NCBI GenBank assembly: GCA_033398695.1
Contig: JAWKAU010000250.1
Span: 1-64,000 of the forward strand
DNA length: 64,000 nt
DNA from: Orobanche coerulescens
Lineage: Eukaryota > Streptophyta > Magnoliopsida > Lamiales > Orobanchaceae
Direction of reading: 5' to 3'
The position numbers were made by a program, and so were the translations under genes. Positions 37,701 to 50,562 of this stretch are shown here, piece after piece. The notes beneath the pieces were generated by a model. It saw nothing but the letters and a program-made list of their open reading frames with translations. It had not been told where the DNA came from and made no database searches. Position 1 is the first letter of the stretch. Each line of letters starts with the position of its first letter.

Positions 37701-40700
37701 CTTGCAAATAACAAAATCTCATCACGGGACACGATAAATAAATATCCGTGCAATCCTGGACAAAAAAATTGAATTTTTATTTCGGAAATTTTTCAGGCGA
37801 TTTTCCCTAGGGGTACCTCTAGGAGAAATGATCGAAAGTTGGAAATTTTGGATTCCGATTCGTAATCGATATTTGATCGCATAAAGTAATAGGTCTTCGA
37901 ATAAGGTTTCTAACGCTTCGAGAATCGTCCCAATCGGATAAGTAACGAAGGAGATATGGTCAAAACAGTTTCTGGTAAAAGTGAGGCCACGACGACGCAA
38001 TTAGAGGAGGCCCCCGATGAGCTTCTTTCTCCGGCACATGCCACCGTTTCGGTAATATCTCCTTCGTTATTTATCGGAATGGGTCGATTCTTGATGCTAT
38101 GGGAGGCTAATTCAAAGGCCTACGACATGGGGTGAGATCGATACGATAATCGTCAATTTTGTGGACACTTCCGGATGTTTTTTGTCGTTCCTCAATTGCT
38201 GTTCCTCCATTGTTTTGGCCATATCTCCTTCGTTATTCGTCCGATTGGGTCGAATCAAGCGGAGTTGGAAAGATTATTCAAAGTACTATACATCTAAAAA
38301 ATCAAAATCGAAATTTGACTCTCGGATTCATGGTCAGAGGCTCAAATAAAAAGAAGGGCACATTCTGGGATATATTCGGTGGATCCACAGGTGATAGACT
38401 CTTGCAAATAACAAAATCTCATCACGGGACACTATAAATAAATATCCGTGCAATCCTGGACAAAAAAATTGAATTTTTATTTCGAAAATTTTTCAAGCGA
38501 TTTTCCCTAGGGGTACCCCTAGGGGAAATGATCGAAAGTTGGAAATTTTGGATTCTGATTCGTAATCAATATTTGATCACATAAAGTTATAGGTCTTCGA
38601 ATAAGGTTTCTAACGCTTTGAGAATCGTCCCAATCGGATAATTAACGAAGGAGATATGGTCAAAACATTTTGGTAAAAGTGAGGCCACGACGACGCAATT
38701 AGAGGAGGCCCCGATGAGCTTCTTTGTCCGGCACATGCCACCGTTTCGGCAATATCTCCTTCGTTATTTATCAGATTGGGTCGATTCTTGCTGCGAGGGG
38801 AGGATTTCGGTAATATCTCCTTCGTTATTTATCGGATTTGATCGATTCTTGATGCTATGGGAGGCTAATTCAAAGGCCTACGACATGGGGTGAGATCGAT
38901 ACGATAATCGTCAATTTTGTGGACACTTAGAATGTTTTTGCCGTTTCTCAAGCTCTTTGTTCCTCCATTGTTTTGGCCATATCTCCTTCGTTATTCGTCC
39001 GATTGGGTCGAATCAAGAGGAGTTGGAAAGATTATTCAAAGTACTATACATCTAAAAAATCAAAATCGAAATTTGACTCTCGGATTCATGGTGAGAGGCT
39101 CAAATAAAAAGAAGGGCACATTCTGGGATATATTCGGTGGATCCACAGGTGATAGACTCTTGCAAATAACAAAATCTCATCACGGGACACGATAAATAAA
39201 TATCCGTGCAATCCTGGACAAAAAAATTGAATTTTTATTTCGGAAATTTTTCAGGCGATTTTCCCTAGGGGTACCTCTAGAAGAAATGATCGAAAGTTGG
39301 AAATTTTGGATTCCGATTCGTAATCGATATTTGATCGCATAAAGTAATAGGTCTTATAATAAGGTTTCTAACGCTTCGAGAATCGTACCAATCGGATAAG
39401 TAACGAAGGAGATATGGTCAAAACAGTTTCTGGTAAAAGTGAGGCCACGGCAGCGCAATTAGAGGAGGCCCAGATGAGCTTCTTTTTGCGGCACATTCCA
39501 CCGTTTGGTAATATCTCCTTCGTTATTTATCGGAATGGGTCGATTCTTGATGCTATGGGAGGCTAATTCAAAGGCCTACGACATGGGGTGAGATCGATAC
39601 GATAATCGTCAATTTTGTGGACACTTAGGATGTTTTTGCCGCTCCTCAATTCTGTTCCTCCATTGTTTTGGCCATATCTCCTTCGTTATTCGTCCGATTG
39701 GGTCGAATCAAGCGGAGTTGGAAAGATTATTCAAAGTACTATACATCTAAAAATCAAAATCGAAATTTGACTCTCGGATTCATGGTGAGAGGCTCAAATA
39801 AAAAGAAGGGCACATTCAGGATATATTCGGTGGATCCACAGGTGATAGACTCTTGCAAATAACAAAATCTCATCACGGGACACTATAAATAAATATCCGT
39901 GCAATCTGGACAAAAAAATTGAATTTTTATTTGAAAATTTTTCAGCGATTTTCCCTAGGGGTACCCTAGAAATGATCGAAAGTTGGAAATTTTGGATTCG
40001 ATTCGTAATCAATATTTGATCACATAAAGTTATAGGTCTTGAATAAGGTTTCTAACGCTTTGAGAATCGTCCCGATCGGATAAGTAACGAAGGAGATATG
40101 GTCAAAACATTTTCGGTAAAAGTGAGGCCACGGCGACGCAATTAGGAGGCCTCGATGAGCTTCTTTGTCCGGCCATGCCACCGTTTCGGCAATATCTCCT
40201 TCGTTATTTATCGATTGGGTCGATTCTTGCTGCGATGGGAGGATTTGGTAATATCTCCTTCGTTATTTATCGGATTTGATCGATTCTTGATGCTATGGGA
40301 GGCTAATTCAAAGGCCTACGACATGGGGTGAGATCGATACGATAATCGTCAATTTTGTGGACACTTCGAATGTTTTTGCCGTTTCTCAGCTATTTGTTCC
40401 TCCATTGTTTTGGCCATATCTCCTTCGTTATTCGTCCGATTGGGTGAATCAAGCGGAGTTGGAAAGATTATTCAAAGTACTATATATCTAAAAAATCAAA
40501 ATCGAAATTTGACTCTCGGATTCATGGTGAGAGGCTCAAATAAAAAGAAGGGCACATTCTGGGATATATTCGGTGGATCCACAGGTGATAGACTCTTGCA
40601 AATAACAAAATCTCATCACGGGACACTATAAATAAATATCCGTGCAATCCTGGACAAAAAAATTGAATTTTTATTTCGAAAATTTTTCAAGCGATTTTTC

Positions 40701-41947
40701 CTAGGGGTACCCCTAGGGGAAATGATCGAAAGTTGGAAATTTTGGATTCTGATTCGTAATCAATATTTGATCACATAAAGTTATAGGTCTTCGAATAAGG
40801 TTTCTAACGCTTTGAGAATCGTCCCAATCGGATAAGTAACGAAGGAGATATGGTCAAAACAGTTTCCGGTAAAAATGAGGTCACGACGACGCAATTAGAG
40901 GAGGCCCCGATGAGCTTCTTTTTCCGGCACATGCCACCGTTTCGGCAATATCTCCTTCGTTATTTATCGGATTGGGTCGATTCTTGATGATATGGGAGGC
41001 TAATTCAAAGGCCTACGACATGGGGCGAGATCGATACGATAATCGTCAATTTTGGGGACACTTAGGATGTTTTTGCCGTTTCTCAATTCTGTTCCTACAT
41101 TGTTTTGGCCATATCTCCTTCGTTATTCGTCCGATTGGGTCGAATCAAGCGGCGTTGGAAAGATTATTCAAAGTACTATATATCTAAAAATCAAAATCGA
41201 AATTTGATTCCCGGACTCATGGTGAGAGGCTCAAATAAAAGGAAGGACACATTCTGGGATATATTCGGCGGATCCACAGGTGATAGACTCTTGCAAATAA
41301 CAAAATATCATCACGGAACACTATAAATAAATATCCTTGCAATCCTGGACAAAAAAATTGAATTTTTATTTCTAAAATTTTTCAGGCGATTTTCCTAGGG
41401 AAATGATCGAAAGTTGGAAATTTTGGATTCGATTAATGTCGATATTTGATCGCATAAAGTTATAGGTCTTGAATAAGGTTTCTAACGCTTGAGAATCGTC
41501 CCAATCGGATAAGTAACGAAGGATATTTGGTCAAAGCAGTTTGGTAAAAGTGAGGCCACGGCAGCGCAATTAGAGGAGGCCCCGATGAGCTTCTTTTTCC
41601 GGCACATGCCACCATTTCGGCAATATATCCTTCGTTATTTATCGGATTGAGTGATTCTTGATGCTATGGGAGGCTAATTCAAAGGCCTACGACATGGGGC
41701 GAGATCGATACGATAATCGTCAATTTTGTGGACACTTCCGGATGTTTTTTGCCGTTTCTCAATTGCTGTTCCTCCATTGTTTTGGCCATATCTCCTTCGT
41801 TATTCGTCCGATTGGGTCGAATCAAGCGGCGTTGTAAAGATTATTCAAATTACTATAGATCTAAAAAATCAAAATCGAAATTTGACTCCCGGATTCATGG
41901 TGAGAGGCTCAAATAAAAGGAAGGGCACATTCTTGGATATATTCGGT
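31742..41947 (+). repeat. Macro-duplicated segment, copy 1
   Basis: This ~10.2-kb stretch of t-D-g-alpha-r-s-t-J-D-g-beta-g-alpha-r-s recurs at 45785-56591. Landmark offsets are 14043, 14037, 14035, 14034, 14038, 14033, 14037, 14042, 14050, 14050, 14044 and 14045 bp across twelve successive sites. They then rise to 14626-14644 after one extra D monomer in the second copy. Private variants shared by the pair and absent elsewhere support homology beyond monomer resemblance. Confidence 0.82.
36521..41947 (+). repeat. Sub-array C, block 2: J-D-g-beta-g-alpha-r-s
   Basis: Monomers: J 36521-37099, D 37100-37680, g 37681-38380, beta 38381-39138, g 39139-39831, alpha 39832-40574, r 40575-41269, s 41270-41947. 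Beta differs from alpha by GATAATTAACG instead of GATAAGTAACG, CTGCGAGGGG instead of CTGCGATGGG, and AAGAGGAGTTGG instead of AAGCGGAGTTGG. The D unit expected between beta and g is absent. The landmark at 39139 is preceded by beta sequence and followed by the CACGATAAATAA tail that normally follows D, which marks a precise one-monomer loss. Confidence 0.83.
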
Positions 41948-44900
41948 GGATCCACAGGTGATAGACTCTTGCAAACAACAAAATCTCATCACGGGGAAAT
42001 TTTGGATTCCGATTCTTAATCGATATTTGATCGCATAAAGTTATAGGTCTTCGAATAAGGTTTCTAACGCTTCAAGAATCGTCCCAATCGGATAAGTAAC
42101 GAAGGAGATATGGTCAAAACAGTTTCTGGTAAAAGTGAGGCCACGACGACGCAATTAGAGGAGGCCCCCGATGAGCTTCTTTTTCCGGCACATGCCACCG
42201 TTTCGGTAATATCTCCTTCGTTATTTATCGGATTGGGTCGATTCTTGATGCTATGGGAGGCTAATTCAAAGGCCTACGACATGGGGTGAGATCGATACGA
42301 TAATCGTCAATTTTGTGGACACTTCCGGATGTTTTTTGCCGTTTCTCAATTGTTGTTCCTCCATTGTTTTGGCCATATCTTATTCGTTATTCGTCCGATT
42401 GGGTCGAATCAAGCGGCGTTGAAATATTATTCAAATTACTATAGATCTAAAAATCAAAATAGAAATTTGACTCTGATTCATGGTGAGAGGCTCAAATAAA
42501 AGGAAGGGCACATTACAGGATATATTCGGTAGATCCACGGTGATAGACTCTTGCAAATAACAAAATCTCATCACGGGACACGATAAATAAATATCCGTGC
42601 AATCTGGACAAAAAAATTGAATTTTTATTTGGAAATTTTTCAGCGATTTTCCTAGGGTACCTCTAGGAGAAATGATCGAAAGTTGGAAATTTTGGATTCC
42701 GATTCGTAATCGATATTTGATCGCATAAAGTTATAGGTCTTGAATATGGTTTCTAACGCTGAGAATCGTCCCAATCGGATAAGTAACGAAGGAGATATGG
42801 TCAAAGCATTTACGGTAAAAGTGAGGCCACGACAGCGCAATTAGAGGAGGCCCCGATGAGCTTCTTTTTCCGGCACATGCCACCGTTTGGTAATATCTCC
42901 TTCGTTATTTATCGGATTGGTCGATTCTTGTTTTGGCCATATCTCCTTCGTTATTCGTCCGATTGGGTGAATCAAGTGGCGTTGGAAATATTATTAAAAT
43001 TACTATAGATCTAAAAAATCAAAATCGAAATTTGACTCCCGGATTCATGGTGAGAGGCTCAAATAAAAGGAAGGGCACATTATGGGATATATTCGGTGGA
43101 TCCACATGTGATAGACTCTTGCAAATAACAAAATCTCATCACGGGACACGATAAATAAATATCCGTGCAATCTGGACAAAAAAATTGAATTTTTATTTCG
43201 GAAATTTTTCAGGCGATTTTCCTAGGGGTACCTCTAGGAGAAATGATCGAAAGTTGGAAATTTTGGATTCCGATTCGTAATCGATATTTGATCGCATAAA
43301 GTAATAGGTCTTCGAATAAGGTTTCTAACGCTTCGAGAATCGTCCCAATCGGATAAGTAACGAAGGAGATATGGTCAAAACAGATTCTGGTAAAAGTGAG
43401 GCCACGGCAGCGCAATTAGAGAGGCCCCGATGAGCTTCTTTTTCCGGCACATGCCACCGTTTCGGTAATATCTCCTTCGTTATTTATCGGAATGGGTCGA
43501 TTCTGGATGCTATGGGAGGCTAATTCAAAGGCCTACGACATGGGGTGAGATCGATACGATAATCGTCAATTTTGTGGACACTTAGGATGTTTTTGCCGTT
43601 CCTCAATTGCTGTTCCTCCATTGTTTTGGCCATATCTCCTTCGTTATTCGTCCGATTGGGTCGAATCAAGCGGAGTTGGAAAGATTATTCAAAGTACTAT
43701 ACATCTAAAAATCAAAATCGAAATTTGACTCTCGGATTCATGGTGAGGCTCAAATAAAAAGAAGGGCACATTCAGGATATATTCGGTGGATCCACAGGTG
43801 ATAGACTCTTGCAAATAACAAAATCTCATCACGGGACACTATAAATAAATATCCGTGCAATCTGGACAAAAAAATTGAATTTTATTTGAAAATTTTTCAG
43901 CGATTTTCCTAGGGGTACCCACAGGGAAATGATCGAGATTGGAAATTTTGGATTCTGATTCGTAATCAATATTTGATCACATAAAGTTATAGGTCTTCGA
44001 ATAAGGTTTCTAACGCTTTGAGAATCGTCCCAATCGGATAATTAACGAAGGAGATATGGTCAAAACATTTTCTGGTAAAAGTGAGGCCACGACGACGCAA
44101 TTAGAGGAGGCCCCGATGAGCTTCTTTGTCCGGCACATGCCACCGTTTCGGCAATATCTCCTTCGTTATTTATCAGATTGGGTCGATTCTTGCTGCGAGG
44201 GGAGGATTTCGGTAATATCTCCTTCGTTATTTATCGGATTTGATCGATTCTTGATGCTATGGGAGGCTAATTCAAAGGCCTACGACATGGGGTGAGATCG
44301 ATACGATAATCGTCAATTTTGTGGACACTTCCGAATGTTTTTTGCCGTTTCTCAACTGCTGTTCCTCCATTGTTTTGGCCATATCTCCTTCGTTATTCGT
44401 CCGATTGGGTCGAATCAAGAGGAGTTGGAAAGATTATTCAAAGTACTATACATCTAAAAAATCAAAATCGAAATTTGACTCTCGGATTCATGGTGAGAGG
44501 CTCAAATAAAAAGAAGGGCACATTCTGGGATATATTCGGTGGATCCACAGGTGATAGACTCTTGCAAATAACAAAATCTCATCACGGGACACTATAAATA
44601 AATATCCGTGCAATCCTGGACAAAAAAATTGAATTTTTATTTGAAAATTTTTCAGGCGATTTTCCTAGGTACCTAGAAATGATCGAAAGTTGGAAATTTT
44701 GGATTCGATTCGTGTCGATATTTGATGACATAAAGTTATAGGTCTTGAATAAGCTTCTAAACGCTGAGAATCGTCCCAATCGGATAAGTAACGAAGGAGA
44801 TATGGTCAAACAGTTTCGTAAAAGTGAGGCCACGGCAGCGCAATTAGAGGAGGCCCCGATGAGCTTCTTTTTCCGGACATGCCACCGTTTGGTAATATCT

Positions 44901-46260
44901 CCTTCGTTATTAATCGGATTGGGTCGATTCTTGTTTTGGCCATATCTCCTTCGTTATTCGTCCGATTGGGTCGAATCAAGTGGCGTTGGAAATATTATTA
45001 AAATTACTATAGATCTAAAAAATCAAAATCGAAATTTGACTCCCGGATTCATGGTGAGAGGCTCAAATAAAAGGAAGGGCACATTATGGGATATATTCGG
45101 TGGATCCACATGTGATAGACTCTTGCAAATAACAAATTCTATTCACGGGACTCGATAAATATTTATCCGTGCAATCTGGACAAAAAAATTGAATTTTATT
45201 TCGGAAATTTTCAGGCGATTTTCCCTGAGGTACCTCTAGGAGAAATGATCGAAAGTTGGAAATTTTGGATTCCGATTAAATGTCGATATTTGATCGCATA
45301 AAGTAATAGGTCTTGAATAAGGTTTCTAACGCTGAGAATCGTCCCAATCGGATAAGTAACGAAGGAGATATGGTCAAAACAGTTTCAGTAAAAGTGAGGC
45401 CACGGCAGCGCAATTAGAGGAGGCCCCGATGAGCTTCTTTTTCGGCACATGCCACCGTTTGGTAATATCTCCTTCGTTATTTATCGGAATGGGTCGATTC
45501 TTGATGCTATGGGAGGCTAATTCAAAGGCCTACGACATGGGGTGAGATCGATACGATAATCGTCAATTTTGTGGACACTTAGGATGTTTTTGCCGTTCCT
45601 CAATTCTTGTTCCTCCATTGTTTTGGCCATATCTCCTTCGTTATTCGTCCGATTGGGTCGAATCAAGCGGAGTTGGAAAGATTATTCAAAGTACTATACA
45701 TCTAAAAATCAAAATCGAAATTTGACTCTCGGATTCATGGTCGAGGCTCAAATAAAAGAAGGGCACATGCAGGATATATTCGGTGGATCCACAGGTGATA
45801 GACTCTTGCAAATAACAAAATCTCATCACGGGACACTATAAATAAATATCCGTGCAATCTGGACAAAAAAATTGAATTTTTATTTGAAAATTTTTGTGCG
45901 ATTTTCCCTAGGGAAATGATCGAAAGTTGGAAATTTTGGATTCGATTAATGTCGATATTTGATCGCATAAAGTTATAGGTCTTGAATAAGGTTTCTAACG
46001 CTTGAGAATCGTCCCAATCGGATAAGTAACGAAGGATATTTGGTCAAAAGCAGTTTTGGTAAAAGTGAGGCCACGGCAGCGCAATTAGAGGAGGCCCCGA
46101 TGAGCTTCTTTTTCCGCACATGCCACCATTTCGGCAATATCTCCTTCGTTATTTATCGGATTGAGTGATTCTTGATGCTATGGGAGGCTAATTCAAAGGC
46201 CTACGACATGGGGCGAGATCAATACGATAATCGTCAATTTTGTGGACACTTAGGATGGTT
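38650..46260 (+). other. Longest region of clustered CG/CHG-site indels
   Basis: Short cleaner stretches alternate with patches (38660-38960, 39340-40450, 40880-41590, 42420-43010, 43380-43930, 44640-46250) carrying the same alternative spellings as 24100-26110, for example CACGGCAGCGC for CACGACGACGC and AATCTGGAC for AATCCTGGAC. Monomer lengths here run 5-20 bp below sister copies (567, 561, 743, 676). Small variants in this interval should not be used for HOR phylogeny without read support. Confidence 0.6.
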
Positions 46261-49200
46261 TTTGCCGTTTCTCAATTGCTGTTCCTCCATTGTTTTGGCC
46301 ATATCTCCTTCGTTATTCGTCCGATTGGGTCGAATCAAGCGGCGTTGTAAAGATTATTCAAATTACTATAGATCTAAAAAATCAAAATAGAAATTTGACT
46401 CCCGGATTCATGGTGAGAGGCTCAAATAAAAGGAAGGGCACATTCTGGGATATATTCGGTGGATCCACAGGTGATAGACTCTTGCAAATAACAAAATCTC
46501 ATTACGGGACACGATAAATAAATATCCGTGCAATCCTAGACAAAAAAATTGAATTTTTATTTCGGAAATTTTTCAGGCGATTTTCCCTAGGGGTACCTCT
46601 AGGAGAAATGATCGAAAGTTGGAAATTTTGGATTCCGATTCGTAATCGATATTTGATCGCATAAAGTTATAGGTCTTCGAATAAGGTTTCTAACGCTTCG
46701 AGAATCGTCCCAATCGGATAAGTAACGAAGGAGATATGGTCAAAAGCAGTTTAGTAAAAGTGAAGCCACGACGACGCAATGAGAGGAGGCCCCGATGAGC
46801 TTCTTTTGTGCACATGCCACCGTTTGTAATATCTCCTTCGTTATTTATCGGATTGGGTCGATTCTTGTTTTGGCCATATCTCCTTCGTTATTCGTCCGAT
46901 TGGGTCGAATCAAGCGGCGTTGAAAATATTATTAAAATTACTATAGATCTAAAAAATCAAAATCGAAATTTGACTCCCGGATTCATGGTGAGAGGCTCAA
47001 ATAAAAGGAAGGGCACATTCTGGGATATATTCGGTGGATCCACAGGTGATAGACTCTTGCAAATAACAAAATCTCATCACGGGACACGATAAATAAATAT
47101 CCGTGCAATCCTGGACAAAAAAATTGAATTTTTATTTCGGAAATTTTTCAGGCGATTTTCCCTAGGGGTACCTCTAGAAGAAATGATCGAAAGTTGGAAA
47201 TTTTGGATTCCGATTCGTAATCGATATTTGATCGCATAAAGTAATAGGTCTTCGAATAAGGTTTCTAACGCTTCGAGAATCGTCCCAATCGGATAAGTAA
47301 CGAAGGAGATATGGTCAAAACAGTTTCTGGTAAAAGTGAGGCCACGACGACGCAATTAGAGGAGGCCCCGATGAGCTTCTTTTTCCGGCACATGCCACCG
47401 TTTCGGTAATATATCCTTCGTTATTTATCGGAATGGGTCGATTCTTGATGCTATGGGAGGCTAATTCAAAGGCCTACGACATGGGGTGAGATCGATACGA
47501 TAATCGTCAATTTTGTGGACACTTCCGGATGTTTTTTGCCGCTCCTCAATTGCTGTTCCTCCATTGTTTTGGCCATATCTCCTTCGTTATTCGTCCGATT
47601 GGGTCGAATCAAGCGGAGTTGGAAAGATTATTCAAAGTACTATACATCTAAAAAATCAAAATCGAAATTTGACTCTCGGATTCATGGTGAGAGGCTCAAA
47701 TAAAAAGAAGGGCACATTCTGGGATATATTCGGTGGATCCACAGGTGATAGACTCTTGCAAATAACAAAATCTCATCACGGGACACTATAAATAAATATC
47801 CGTGCAATCCTGGACAAAAAAATTGAATTTTTATTTCGAAAATTTTTCAAGCGATTTTCCCTAGGGGTACCCCTAGGGGAAATGATCGAAAGTTGGAAAT
47901 TTTGGATTCTGATTCGTAATCAATATTTGATCACATAAAGTTATAGGTCTTCGAATAAGGTTTCTAACGCTTTGAGAATCGTCCCGATCGGATAAGTAAC
48001 GAAGGAGATATGGTCAAAACATTTTCTGGTAAAAGTGAGGCCACGACGACGCAATTACCGGAGGCCTCGATGAGCTTCTTTGTCCGGCCATGCCACCGTT
48101 TCGGCAATATCTCCTTCGTTATTTATCAGATTGGGTCGATTCTTGCTGCGATGGGAGGATTTCGGTAATATCTCCTTCGTTATTTATCGGATTTGATCGA
48201 TTCTTGATGCTATGGGAGGCTAATTCAAAGGCCTACGACATGGGGTGAGATCGATACGATAATCGTCAATTTTGTGGACACTTCCGAATGTTTTTTGCCG
48301 TTTCTCAACTGCTGTTCCTCCATTGTTTTGGCCATATCTCCTTCGTTATTCGTCCGATTGGGTCGAATCAAGCGGAGTTGGAAAGATTATTCAAAGTACT
48401 ATATATCTAAAAAATCAAAATCGAAATTTGACTCTCGGATTCATGGTGAGAGGCTCAAATAAAAAGAAGGGCACATTCTGGGATATATTCGGTGGATCCA
48501 CAGGTGATAGACTCTTGCAAATAACAAAATCTCATCACGGGACACTATAAATAAATATCCGTGCAATCCTGGACAAAAAAATTGAATTTTTATTTCGAAA
48601 ATTTTTCAAGCGATTTTTCCTAGGGGTACCCCTAGGGGAAATGATCGAAAGTTGGAAATTTTGGATTCTGATTCGTAATCAATATTTGATCACATAAAGT
48701 TATAGGTCTTCGAATAAGGTTTCTAACGCTTTGAGAATCGTCCCAATCGGATAAGTAACGAAGGATATATGGTCAAAACAATTTCTGGTAAAAGTGAGGT
48801 CACGGCAGCGCAATTAGAGGAGGCCCCGATGAGCTTCTTTTTCGGACATGCCACCGTTTGGCAATATATCCTTAGTTATTTATCGGATTGGGTCGATTCT
48901 TGATGATATTGGAGGATAATTAAAAGGCCTACGACATGGGGCGAGATCGATACGATAATCGTCAATTTTGGGGACACTTAGGATGTTTTTGCCGTTTCTC
49001 AATTCTTTGTTCCTCCATTGTTTTGGCCATATCTCCTTCGTTATTCGTCCGATTGGGTCGAATCAAGCGGCGTTGGAAAGATTATTCAAAGTACTATAGA
49101 TCTAAAAAATCAAAATCGAAATTTGACTCCCGGATTCATGGTGAGAGGCTCAAATAAAAGGAAGGGCACATTCTGGGATATATTCGGTGGATCCACAGGT

Positions 49201-50562
49201 GATAGACTCTTGCAAATAACAAAATATCATCACGGAACACTATAAATAAATATCCGTGCAATCCTGGACAAAAAAATTGAATTTTTATTTCGAAAATTTT
49301 TCAGGCGATTTTCCCTAGGGGAAATGATCGAAAGTTGGAAATTTTGGATTCTGATTCGTAATCGATATTTGATCGCATAAAGTTATAGGTCTTCGAATAA
49401 GGTTTCTAACGCTTCGAGAATCGTCCCAATCGGATAAGTAACGAAGGATATTTGGTCAAAACAGTTTCTGGTAAAAGTGAGGCCACGACGACGCAATTAG
49501 AGGAGGCCCCCGATGAGCTTCTTTTTCCGGCACATGCCACCATTTCGGCAATATCTCCTTCGTTATTTATCGGATTGAGTGATTCTTGATGCTATGGGAG
49601 GCTAATTCAAAGGCCTACGACATGGGGCGAGATCGATACGATAATCGTCAATTTTGTGGACACTTCCGGATGTTTTTTGCCGTTTCTCAATTGGTGTTCC
49701 TCCATTGTTTTGGCCATATCTCCTTCGTTATTCGTCCGATTGGGTCGAATCAAGCGGCGTTGTAAAGATTATTCAAATTACTATAGATCTAAAAAATCAA
49801 AATCGAAATTTGACTCCCGGATTCATGGTGAGAGGCTCAAATAAAAGGAAGGGCACATTCTGGGATATATTCGGTGGATCCACAGGTGATAGACTCTTGC
49901 AAATAACAAAATATCATCACGGAACACTATAAATAAATATCCGTGCAATCCTGGACAAAAAAATTGAATTTTTATTTCGAAAATTTTTCAGGCGATTTTC
50001 CCTAGGGGAAATGATCGAAAGTTGGAAATTTTGGATTCTGATTCGTAATCGATATTTGATCGCATAAAGTTATAGGTCTTCGAATAAGGTTTCTAACGCT
50101 TCGAGAATCGTCCCAATCGGATAAGTAACGAAGGATATTTGGTCAAAACAGTTTCTGGTAAAAGTGAGGCCACGACGACGCAATTAGAGGAGGCCCCCGA
50201 TGAGCTTCTTTTTCCGGCACATGCCACCATTTCGGCAATATCTCCTTCGTTATTTATCGGATTGAGTGATTCTTGATGCTATGGGAGGCTAATTCAAAGG
50301 CCTACGACATGGGGCGAGATCGATACGATAATCGTCAATTTTGTGGACACTTCCGGATGTTTTTTGCCGTTTCTCAATTGCTGTTCCTCCATTGTTTTGG
50401 CCATATCTCCTTCGTTATTCGTCCGATTGGGTCGAATCAAGCGGCGTTGTAAAGATTATTCAAATTACTATAGATCTAAAAAATCAAAATCGAAATTTGA
50501 CTCCCGGATTCATGGTGAGAGGCTCAAATAAAAGGAAGGGCACATTCTTGGATATATTCGGT
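41948..50562 (+). repeat. Sub-array C, block 3: J-D-g-beta-D-g-t-D-g-alpha-r-s-t
   Basis: Monomers: J 41948-42530, D 42531-43097, g 43098-43787, beta 43788-44540, D 44541-45101, g 45102-45784, t 45785-46460, D 46461-47035, g 47036-47734, alpha 47735-48493, r 48494-49188, s 49189-49875, t 49876-50562. From 45785 the order and private variants repeat block 1 from 31742. Examples are GAGATCAATACG (32180/46216), CTCATTACGGG and CCTAGACAAAA. The first ~4 kb contain many short deletions relative to sister copies. Confidence 0.83.
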
